Source: Cloeon dipterum
Taxonomy: Eukaryota; Arthropoda; Insecta; Ephemeroptera; Baetidae
NCBI RefSeq assembly: GCF_949628265.1
Contig: NC_088787.1
Location: forward strand, 16,544,501 to 16,608,500
Reading direction: 5' to 3'
Length of the DNA: 64,000 nt
In this document: positions 48,139-57,938 of the stretch, in pieces
Layout of the letters: each line of letters opens with the position of its first letter
Numbering within the stretch: position 1 is the first letter of the stretch
Made by a program: the position numbers and the translations under genes
Notes under the pieces: generated by a model
The model's database searches: none
The model's input: the letters and a program-made list of their open reading frames with translations, nothing else
What the model was told of the DNA's origin: nothing

Positions 48139-51100
48139 TTAAGGGGCACGCAGATTACGCACATCCAGAACGAACACCTGAAAAGTTGAAACTTGTTTTA
48201 GCAATATCTCTCACGTGAAATAATTCATCTTACACTTCCATCAGATGCACTCGCGCCAACTTTAGTTCCTCTAGAGTTCCAGCAAACTTCGAAAATACCT
48301 CCTGTGCCTTTGTAGCTATGCACCAGGTTTCCATTCTGTGGAAATTGTGAAATTAAATTACAAAAAAAATATATAATAATAATATATAAATATATCATCT
48401 AATCTAGCAAGCAAAAGTCACATAATTTTCAAATTAATCTACCTCGGTTGACCAAATGTGAACGCATTTATCAAAGCTGCCAGAAGCCAGATATTTGCCA
48501 TCAGGGGAAAATGCAACACTGTAAACAGGCTCCGTGTGCTTTGTCAGGGTGTGGATACACGCGCCTCTATCCACGTCCCACAGTCGAACAGTCGAGTCAA
48601 AAGAAGCACTGCAATTATGAAAAACGTAAGCTGCGTTTGTCACAATCAACGGAACTGCTTTACCTTGCCAAAATCGGATTTGCTGTCCCTTTGCCAGTTG
48701 GGCTCCATTTGATCGTATATATCTCCTTATTGTGAGCTTGCAGGTCATGCACACAGTTATCATGTTTCATAGACCAAATCTGGAATTCAGACATTCATTC
48801 ATTTCAAGAAAAACAATCAAAGTGAAAGTTTCCCTATCAAATTAGTATGTTACTTATGTTCACCTAAAAAAATGTAATTCGATAATTAGCTATTGTGGTT
48901 TCTACCTTTAGCGTCATGTCATCTGAGCATGAGGCCAAAAGGGACCCTGTCGGATCCCACTTGATAGCATTAACCTCATTGGTGTGCCCTTGGAATGATT
49001 TGGTGGGCTTATCGTGGTGCAGCTCGCAAACATGAATGCACTGGTCAGTGCTGCAGGAAGCAAAGCTGGTGTTGTTTCGCCAATCAACGTCCAATGCAGG
49101 AGCCAAGTGGAAAGAGAACTGCTGGGTGCACTGGCCGGTTTTTGCGTCCCAAATAATGGTAGTCTGAGGAGAGAGAGAGCGAGTCAATGAAAATGGTAAA
49201 CATTGCATTAAAATTTACTTTATCCACGCCTGCACTGAGTATGTAGTTGCCCTCTTTGTTCCACTTCAGGGCAAAAATCGGACCTTTGTGTTGGCCTAGA
49301 GTACTCGCAAGTCCACCTTCAGTAGTCCAGATTCTTGCATAGCCATCGTAAGAGCCAGTGGCAAGGAATTTTCCATCGCACTAAATACAAGATTTGAAGT
49401 AAATAATTTATTTCAAGAGTTTTTCAATAACTTACATTCCAATCTAGAGAGGTCACATCTTTGTTACTTGGAACCTCAGTGCCTCCTTTCTGTATGCAGT
49501 GTCGGAGAACCAATTGTTTTGGAATCTGAGTGCCAGAATTCATGTCCCAAATGCGAGCAGTGCTGTCACCCGACCTGGATTGACAATTAAAATCAGACTA
49601 CTGTTATATCCCAAGTATTCACTCAGGTATTTCATGTATGTTTGCATCAGAGTGCAGAGTGTGAAATAAATCAGACAGAGTAAAATCTAGCAGTCAAACA
49701 GAGGTCATTGCCTTTCTTACCCGTGCGGCCACCCCACAACAACTACATTTTCAACTACTAGCAGCATTAAATAACCACAGCTTGTAACGAGTCATCCCTC
49801 TCTTAATATAGTATGAAATGATTAGAATTTAATTATTTATTATACCCTGATGCCAGAAGGTCTTGAGTGGGGTTCCATGCACATATGAAAACTTCCGACT
49901 CGTGGCCTCGTAATACGGTAGCCTTGCTGGATGGAATCTCAATACTGCTGTCCACGTCCATTGATTCAGTAGCTGCACCCCCAGGCATATTTGATGCATA
50001 GTTATTGCCTGACGGCAAATTACTGCCAGATGTCGTTGAATCTGTTTTCAGAAAAGAGAAACACATTAATGATTTTTTTGTAATTTTAAGCAAAATTTAA
50101 ATACACTTAGAATAAAAATAGCTTGAATATTAAAATTTCCGATAACAGGTCCCATGAACTGGCTAAAGGTGTAATTTGAAGAAATTAAAATTCTCAACAC
50201 AGAGCGACCATAGACTTTACCCGCATCAAATTATCATCAGTGCCTACTTACCTATGAGAAAATACTGAAAAGCAGTCAAATCATAGGGGTATAAAACAGA
50301 GGGGTATGGACAATCCATCAAAAGAGCAGGGAAAGCGACTCAATTTTACACTTAAAGATAAAAAAACGCGAATGATGAGGATTCAAGAAATCTCGCAAAT
50401 CTTGATGAATTGGACAATTGCCTCATGCGACGTGTTAAGCAAGCCTTCGTGCGACGTGTTAAGCAAGCCTTCGTATGAACTGTACCCTCTGCGGCAAAAA
50501 ATGTAACTCATAAAAGTAACGATGAAGGAATTTCGTGAGCAGTGGTGCGGTTGATTTGCAGGCAAACAGGGTGCAGTGTTCGCAAAATGCCGTCTTTTTC
50601 CGGAAAATGACATGCCAGTGGTTAAAACCGGTTTTAACCGGTTGTAACCGGACGATTCCGGACTCCTAAAAATTGTTAATTTTTGTATCACAACAATGTA
50701 TTTAGCACACCGTTGTCGTCACATAATGTGCCGTCAATACCGTGAACGGTGACAAACTAAGGTAATTTTTTTTTTAAATTGGAAAAAACCGGAAAGTGTC
50801 GGTTAAAACCGGCTAAAACGTTCTGGCAAAAACCGGTTTTAGCCATGCCGGTTATAACCGGCTGGCTGAAACTTTGAACACTGACAGGGTGAATAGAGAA
50901 GCAAGCAGCATTGGGAGAGGGAAGAGAAGAATGGACTCTCGCCCCTTCCCCTTTTTCCTGCAGTGACAGGGTAAACAACACATTCCCCTGTGTTGCTGGT
51001 GTGTAGCTGGTTCAGAAAGAACTTACTACTACAAATTTCATAGGCCAACCCATCTCTTGAAATTGTGAAAAATCCTTAGACTGATGTTAACTTACTTTCG

Positions 51101-53536
51101 GCACCGTTGGGTTCTTGTTCTTGTTTAATAAGCCCAGCTGGACCCTTTGACACAGTTCCAGCTTGCTGTGTTTGTTGCTGAAGGGCTTGTTGTCTTGTGG
51201 CCACTATGTCAGGCATCACAGCATCAATTAAAGATAAGCTTTCCATCGACCGTTGATCAACTCCATCCTGCGAGCAAAATAATTTATTTTTCACACTTTT
51301 AGTGACATAAATTGACATCACTGGGGAAGTAAAATCGATTTTAGTATATTTTCAAGTTGTTTTTTTTTCACCTCCGAGAAAATGATATGCCGTGTAACGC
51401 ATATCATCATCGCTCTCAAACATGAATCGCGAATTACAATAACTATAATAATTTGTCCAGGCGTCATTGCCAGACGTCGCCTCTTTTGTAGGCCCATGGG
51501 GTCAAGTGTACAGATTTCAGATTTTATTTTTGTTTAAGTCGATATTTACAATGGTGACTTATTAAAAACGCGTCATTCTAAACCTATCTACAACTAATTA
51601 TTACACATGTGCTATATTATTGTATTATTCTAATGCAAAATCACAGACATAATATTCGGCAAGGTCATAAAATTGGTGCTGCATGACTATTCTCTTTATC
51701 GATTTCAGAAATACTTGGTCGTCTATCATCATTTTAAATTCAACCGGCAGAGCAGTCTTGGGATCATGATTTTAGAGCTTTGGGTTGACATGGAGAGAGA
51801 ATAGGGCGCTAGATAGAGATCATTGGGACTAACATTATTACAGTTCTGAGCAAAGGATAATTAACCAGGCAATAAAAATAAAAACAGTCTGGAGACTCGC
51901 CAGAGCTTATAATCGAGATGAAAAGCTTTAAGGGGGCTTAATTTATTCATGATTTGATCATAATATTATTTTAATTGATGGTCACAATCCAGGTAATCTG
52001 AAGGATTGGCTGCATGGTTGTGTTTTTGTGGCTCTATTCATATACTGTGCAGACGTCGTGAAGGGTGAATAATAACTTTAAATGAAACCGTGTTCGTGGT
52101 GAATTGAAATACCATCAACACAAAATGGAATATTTGCTTACAGACACTGAATTTTGTGTAACCATGTTTTCATAACGAGTGAAGGTGGTTTTGACTGGCG
52201 AAATTTAAAAAGAGTTAAAAATAAAATGTAGCGTTGTTGTAACGCTAACGATAGATGAAACGCTGGTATCCTAGCCTCAAAGAGAAAATGAAACACGAGC
52301 CATTAACGCCCTTTCAATTGTAAAGCCTGTAAAGCCAAATCACGCTTACTGGAAAGGATGAGCAAAACCTAAAGTAATGTGATGGTTTGTACGTATAAAC
52401 TACCAAATCATGCAGATTATTAAAGTGTACTTGACAGCGGGCAAGAGCTTCATTATAATTCTGCCTGCTACTTGCTTCAGTGTATATATATATGTGTGTG
52501 TGTGTGTGATTGGTTCCACACAACGAAAGTGGAGCGCGCTCGGAACTTTAAAAGGGGTGCAAAAATACCTAGACTCGTAGACTCGCTTCTTGCTAGTGTC
52601 AACCTTCATAGCTTTAGTCTATCTATAGTGATTGTGATTTAAAGGAGGCATAATACACAAACCCAATCATTTCCCGGAGACGATAAGCTTGGGACCAAAA
52701 ATAACCCCGACGGAGACTCCAAATGTGGGAAACTGAACTCTCTCTCTCTTGCTTTCTGTACAAGTCTCGCAAGTGTGGTCCGATCCTATCAGCGTAAATA
52801 AAAAGTGTAACGCAAATTATAGCAAATTTTTTTTTTCAAAATCCGCTTCTTTACCACATAACCGTTTCAACCCCAGCCAACGCCATACCTGCGCGTCGCG
52901 CAAATCTATCCTCCAGTGGCTTTTCTAAATTTAAAACAATAAATTGAGAGGTCTCCGCCAGCCGCACTGCACCGCGGCAGCTGGCAAATTTTGGGTCTCG
53001 TTGGCAGCCGCCAGCCGCCGTGAATCTGGCTAAGCTGCACCAGCCGCCAGTAAAAAGGGGTAGAAAGGGTCAAACATTAAAAAGAGCAGGAGAAAAAATG
53101 TTTTCCAGCCCTTCGGGCCGTTAAGCACTGTGAAAATTCACGTTTAAAATATTGTCGGCCGCCTCAGCCACCGGTGAAAATGGCCAGCCACCGGGCAAAA
53201 AAAAATCGGTTAACCGGTCCCGCCAGCCACCGCCTTAAATCTCGCGGCTAAGTCCTCTAAATATATCTAAAAACCATTGAAATTTTAACATTCAAGCTTA
53301 GAGCATAAAAATAAAAGAGGAGGAAAACATACCTCTCCGAGCATGATCTCTGCTTCTGTGTATTTTACGCCCTTCTGGATAATAGCGAGAAGGGCTGCTG
53401 GAGGGACGATACCGCCATTGATGTTGGACTGGGCTATGTGGGATTCAATGCCAAATGTGTAAGCCGAGTGCTGGAAACCAGACTCCTGCAGGTACCGGTA
53501 CACAAGGAAGTTAACTTCATCGCTTGATATACTCAT
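48139..53536 (-). CDS. ebi: TBL1/TBL1XR1 family corepressor subunit (ebi)
   Basis: Exchange-factor subunit of the SMRT/NCoR-HDAC3 corepressor complex in the nucleus. Exons: 53536-53333, 51267-51096, 50041-49846, 49574-49436, 49380-49219, 49163-48906, 48779-48664, 48608-48443, 48335-48234 and 48177-48139. Phases close to 517 residues, against 514 in human TBL1XR1. The start [20 protein letters not shown] is near-identical to vertebrate TBL1XR1 and opens the LisH domain, and fixes the ATG at 53536 over one 11 codons upstream. The F-box-like segment follows ([20 protein letters not shown]), then a Gln-rich acidic linker and eight WD40 repeats from about residue 170 ([21 protein letters not shown]). 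Introns 1 and 2 (2.1 and 1.05 kb in the coding part) hold MITEs; the later introns are short. Confidence 0.95.
50566..50573. repeat. Left 8-bp target-site duplication of MITE D
   Basis: ACAGGGTG, repeated exactly at 50884-50891 on the other side of the element. Confidence 0.85.
50574..50883. mobile_element. hAT-type MITE family D in ebi intron 2
   Basis: A 310-bp element bounded by inverted termini CAGTGTTCGCAAA and TTTGAACACTG, whose first eight bases pair exactly. It is flanked by perfect 8-bp duplications ACAGGGTG. The CAGTG terminus and 8-bp duplication are the hallmarks of the hAT superfamily. Inside, AACCGG-type motifs (AAACCGGTTTTAACCGG and variants) recur on both sides of an AT-rich centre and make the whole element foldable. 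No transposase frame. The intact duplication suggests a fairly recent insertion. Confidence 0.85.
52481..52509. repeat. Compound (TA)n(TG)n microsatellite
   Basis: Alternating TA units pass into TG units in ebi intron 1. No function is apparent. Confidence 0.8.
52946..53259 (+). mobile_element. hAT-like MITE family A, copy 2 (ebi intron 1)
   Basis: Near full-length, 314 bp. It has termini GAGAGGTCTC and AAGTCCTCTA and the family's GCCAGCCGCC-rich body. Flanks AATAAATT and AATATATC agree at six of eight positions, consistent with an 8-bp target duplication. No coding capacity. Confidence 0.75.
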
Positions 53537-53595
53537 TGTCGACATCGACCGCCACAACTGACGCACCAAATCAAACAGAGGTTGACATCAGACAC
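53537..53595 (-). other. ebi 5' UTR part of the first coding exon
   Basis: Upstream of the ebi ATG the minus strand has an acceptor, TATTTTTTCAG, ending at 53596. The remaining 59 bp are then untranslated exon, and the true transcription start lies further upstream. An in-frame ATG 11 codons before the family start is within this segment but is not supported by conservation. Confidence 0.55.
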
Positions 53596-54009
53596 CTGAA
53601 AAAATACATCCAAAATTCTTAAGTATATTGTATAATTTGAGTCTAGAAAATATTCATCAAAGTTATTTATTTTTAGTTTAGTGCCTCCAAAAACTATTAA
53701 AAATATATTTGACCTAACTATATGGTTCATAAATTTTTGTTCTCTTATCTTGAAAATCGGTAAGCAATCTCATCATATCATGTAATGTGGTGCCTATCAG
53801 ATAATGCTAAGTGGTTTAGCAAAAGAAAAGCCACCTTGCCTGTAAAATATGAAAAAAAGGAGTTACTGTAGCAAGTGGACTAAAATTATTGTAATTTATG
53901 CATGCGTTCTTTCGTATGAAATCCAGAACAGTTTCCGACCAAACAAACCTAACCATAAATACAGCTGCTACTTAATGGGCCTTCGAGCTGGTTATGTGTT
54001 CAAAAGCGA

Positions 54010-54185
54010 CCCTGTCATGTATCCCAGAAACCGCTGCGGGACTTGCTCCACAGGATCTATGGGATTTCCGTCTACTCACGCCCACCCTTCCGTTCGGGCT
54101 GCGCGTAACCTGGCTTCAGGCCATGCCTCCGCTCAGTTCACCCTACTTGTCAGTGACGTAAATCAACCAATCGCAAATACCTCAT
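54010..54185 (-). promoter_or_regulatory. Promoter-like GC island in ebi intron 1
   Basis: A GC-richer island amid AT-rich intron. Read on the minus strand (the ebi direction) it has GCGATTGGTTG (inverted CCAAT box), TTACGTCACTG (CRE-like) and then, 80 bp on, a strong donor GGTGGGC followed by GTGAGT near 54080. That order would suit an alternative TATA-less promoter with a short untranslated exon. It is motif evidence only. A plus-strand frame over 53849-54202 has no recognisable product. Confidence 0.3.
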
Positions 54186-54276
54186 TTGGCCAGAATTTCT
54201 AGCTCTGCACTTAAGTCTATTTATTTTTTTGTCTTTCCTTTGGCTCCTATAATTAGTCTTAGGTATTAAAAATAAT

Positions 54277-54557
54277 TAAAGGTCTCAGCCAGCCACGCTG
54301 CGCCGCACCAGCCGGCATATTTTGGGTCACGTAGGCAGCCGCAAGTCACCTTAAATCTGGCTAAGCTGCGCCAGCCACCGGTGAAAAAGGGTCAAAAATT
54401 AAAAATTGCAGGAAAAAAATGTCTTCCGGCCTTCAGGCCATTAAGCACTGTCAAACTTCACGTTTCAAATATCGTCAGCCGTGCTAGCCACCACGCAAAA
54501 ATTCGGCTAAGCCGGTCCCGCCATCTGCCGCCTTAAATCTCGCGGCTGAGACTTCTA
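54277..54557 (+). mobile_element. hAT-like MITE family A, copy 3 (ebi intron 1)
   Basis: A 281-bp copy with termini TAAAGGTCTCAGCC and GGCTGAGACTTCTA. Flanks AAAATAAT and ACAATAAT agree at seven of eight positions, as for an 8-bp target duplication. The body matches the other copies (CTAAGCTGCGCCAGCC, TTCACGTTTCAAATATCGTC, CCGCCTTAAATCTCGCGG). Confidence 0.8.
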
Positions 54558-54625
54558 ACAATAATTGAAGAAACATTTAATTTATTGTTCAGCCTCACAC
54601 AAACTGTCGGTATTTATATAACCAG

Positions 54626-54905
54626 TATTTTTTTAAACCTCTGCTTTGCACTTCCCGTGGGCTATGAGCTCACCAGGTCCCAATAACACCGCTCAGCGGA
54701 TATTGTGAGGCCCGATGGCCCCAGAGGAGATTGGGCCCAATGATGCCAACTTTTTTCCTCCTCGCACTGAGGTCTTTTAATAAAGCGTCCTTACAGCCGC
54801 TGAAAAGGTTAAAAAACCAGCAAGTGGCGAGTCGGCGCCGGTGCGCCTCCCTGCCCGTTGATCTATTTGAGCATTTCGCGTCTCTTAATTAACCACCATT
54901 TCCCC
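54626..54905 (-). mobile_element. SINE-like repeat B, copy in ebi intron 1
   Basis: Full repeat unit without attached receptor sequence, ending on the minus strand in GCAGAGGTTTAAAAAAA. Because its far end stops near CGAGAGGGGAAATGG, just where the receptor sequence begins in the two Gr-linked copies, it defines the 5' end of the repeat. Confidence 0.65.
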
Positions 54906-56307
54906 TCTCGATTATTTCAAACTAAATTATAGTTCTTATTATTCTATTAGTTTTATTTACCCCAGCAATTTTACACATAATGTTATAAAGGGTTGTTTTG
55001 AGGGTTAAATTTAAAGAAGGAGCCAAAACGCATTAATCTATAGTTAATACTGCAGAAAATATTATAAAACTAAACCTCTCATTCATAGAAAATTAGAAAT
55101 TTTATCTAAGGGGTGTTTTTAGGGGATAAATTGAAAATGGGGGTTTTAAATTTACAAAATTCTTATCCTTGAAAACCAAAATATAAAAATCTATTATAAA
55201 CAATTTTTATTTCATATTTTGTGTTGTGGATGTGGATTAATTGATAATCAAAAAGCTTCAGAGTGTGAAATAGGGGTGGGTATTGAAAGGTGAATTTTGA
55301 CTGAAATATGAGATGGACGGGCAAAAAAGAGGCAAATTCGAATTATTCAGATTTTTACAACATTTTGCGTAAAACTACAGCAAGCAAATAAGCTTTGGAG
55401 GCCGCAGGTACCCCATGCTAACACACTGGGGATCATCTAATAAATATGAGAAAATAATTTGAAAATATTTTAAATTGAAAATAAATAAACAGATGTGTGT
55501 GTGAGATATGATCTTTACTTTCATCACAAACAACCTAGCTGATCAAGACTGAAATCCATTTTCAAATGCAAGTAAAATTTTAAAAATAAAAATAAAATTT
55601 TCGCATTTAAATTAGGTGCTCTAATAATGGCTCTTAAATTTGGTGCGAAGAGAACCTCTGCAATAGCACCTAAAGATGCAATTTTTTTAACATTTATTCA
55701 AGTATTAAAATAAACATCGCCAAAATTATAGGTGTGTCTGCTCAGTCTGCTGTGACCTCCAGCTCCCATACGCACCTAATTTTAGTGCCACCCTTAAAAT
55801 TACATTTTTCTAAATCATTTTCTAAAAATAAATAAACCCATACTAAAATAAAGAAGCATTACAACAATAAACGAATTGAAATAATAATATTGCGAATAAT
55901 GAGGCTGACGCAGAGGTCAAAGTACTCTACCGTGCACTCCCAAACCTCATAACACCTTAAACAAAACGATGCTTCATAATTTTAAGATTGAATTTTGATG
56001 GTGCTTGAAATCTTAAAAGTGCAATTTCGTCGCAGAATTCTGTCAAGGTTTTGATTAAAAATGAATGAAAATAATAGGAATACTATAAAAATAAAAAAAT
56101 TGGGTTTGTGATCAATTTAAGCGGTTTCCTGCCTCTTCAAACAAATGAGAAAGCATTCACCAAGTGCCCGGGTTTGCTTCCTACTTCAGCTAGCTTTGAT
56201 GGGGGGATTAGTGTGATAATCACGAAGGATTATTAAAAATACAAAAAAGTTTTGAATAAAAAGCTTACAACGAGTATTTAATTGATGAATTAAAGAAATT
56301 TGCTCAC
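54906..56307. other. AT-rich remainder of ebi intron 1
   Basis: No coding sequence or recognised repeat. It is very AT-rich, stop-dense in all frames, and lacks long open frames. Confidence 0.6.
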
Positions 56308-56400
56308 CTTATTCGAAGAAGTGAAGCCTAAAACCGAACCGAGCACTACATCAAAGCAATGCAATCAAAACAGTGATCCCCACTGTTGCCAGTTCGTGTA
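56308..56400 (-). other. Probable non-coding first exon of ebi
   Basis: On the minus strand a GC-moderate stretch with no stop-free start ends in a consensus donor, AATAAG followed by GTGAGC at 56308/56307. An acceptor at 53596 completes a 2.7-kb 5' UTR intron. The 5' end is a guess. Confidence 0.4.
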
Positions 56401-57938
56401 CTCATGGATTGGAGTACTTAAAGTCAAGGATTTTGTAATTGCTTTTGTTATATGTTAAAGCTTGAAAACAAAAAATAATAATAAATAGTGTAAAGAGAAA
56501 AAATGGCAGAATATCCAATATTTCTGAATAATCATATCTTGTCAAAAAACTATGTTTAGGTGTAAACTATTTAAGTTGGCAGAACTTAAAATACGCGTCA
56601 CTGTCAGTTGCATATTTCTCTGAAAGATGGCTCTTCCAAGCGAAAATCGAAAAAACTGGGATTCTAAAAGCCGGCTACGTAGGGAGTGCAGTTATAAAAC
56701 TAATTTATTAATTTTGTTGAATCATATTAACAGTATGGTTCGAAAGCACCATCATCATTGTAGATATTAATTTATGATATTACACATTTTATAAAAATAT
56801 TCTTGCGAAAATAAAAAATGAATGAAAATTGATATTGGTGCTTCGTAGTGTCGCTTAAACTCCTAAAGGATACTCTCTCCGCCCATCTCTCCCCGAAGAG
56901 TAAAGAGGGAGCAAGAGTTTCAGGAGAGCAGGCAGTAAGATGCAGAATGCTTGTTATTGGTCTAACACAGAGAGAAGTAAGAGTGAACGAAAGTTGTGAA
57001 TATAAACAATCCATCATGAGCTCTACTGACACTATGAGCTCTACCAAGCTCTGCTCGATAGTTTGTGTGCTCTTTGCTTTTGCCTTGTGCTGATGATGAG
57101 CATAATATGATCAAGTAATTTATGAAAGCTGACAAGTCCAGCTAGAGGTAACTGCCCGGTCGCAACGCAACATCTGACCAGTCAAAACAAATTGCGGTGT
57201 CAACGAAATTAATCTGATAGATGATACATACTCAAATAAGGAAAAGGTAAATTTGCAAGAGGATATAATACATATAATAATATTTAAGCAGCTAGGAATT
57301 TACAATCTGCTGACAATATGTGTACTACTTATCAAAACACGTAAAATTAGATAAAGTTCCCTTTGAGAATTTCCGTGTTCTCAAAGCTTGCCATGGTGCA
57401 GCATTTTGAAAATATTTCACTGAACTTGAGTATGGAAAAATTGTACAGTTTTCGCCACTCATACTTTTATATGAGATTCTCATAAGAACTGGCGAGATAA
57501 TATAACCCGCCGGAAACTGTAATTTTTCCATATAATTATGCACCTTAAGCATTTTAAAATTTTCTATTGTATTATTATTTTTTTCAAATTCATACATAAT
57601 GTTCTTTTAAAATGTCCCAGTGCAAAATTTGTAATGACGAACGTAGTGATCTCACTCAGTCATTAATATTTGTACATACAGTAATGTATATTGTAGTTAA
57701 AATATTGTTAGCAGTTTTGTATGTTTTTTATGCTGGTTGACTTTATCAGTGTATTTTTGTAGTAACTGATATGCGTTCTTATTTACTGCACGATATTTCT
57801 ATATATATTATAAGGGGAGATTATTTTAACGCGACAGACGACAAAAAGTGCATAATATTTCTCCCTACCAAAAGGAAAAGAGCTTTTAAAGCTTACCGTT
57901 CCTTTCATTCCTTTAGAATTGGAAGAAATGCTACCACG
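56401..57938. other. Intergenic region between ebi and the DUF229 gene
   Basis: This is the divergent intergenic interval. It includes a GC-richer block at 56848-57093 with a short plus-strand frame of no recognised kind, and the unexplained minus-strand frame described next. No promoter elements are clear enough to name. Confidence 0.4.
57325..57597 (-). other. Unrecognised possible coding exon (90 codons)
   Basis: The minus-strand frame contains CTIFPYSSSVKYFQNAAPW, then a Lys/Arg-rich tail ending NFTCFDK. Composition is protein-like in otherwise AT-rich DNA. A possible acceptor (TATCTCGCCAG) precedes its second half, and a possible donor (GATAA followed by GTAGTA) overlaps its end. It may be an exon of an unannotated gene or a pseudogene piece. 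I cannot assign a family. Confidence 0.25.

Noticed and set aside
53849..54202. A 117-codon plus-strand frame in ebi intron 1
   Set aside because: No recognisable product; the GC-rich half looks like a promoter or repeat island rather than coding.
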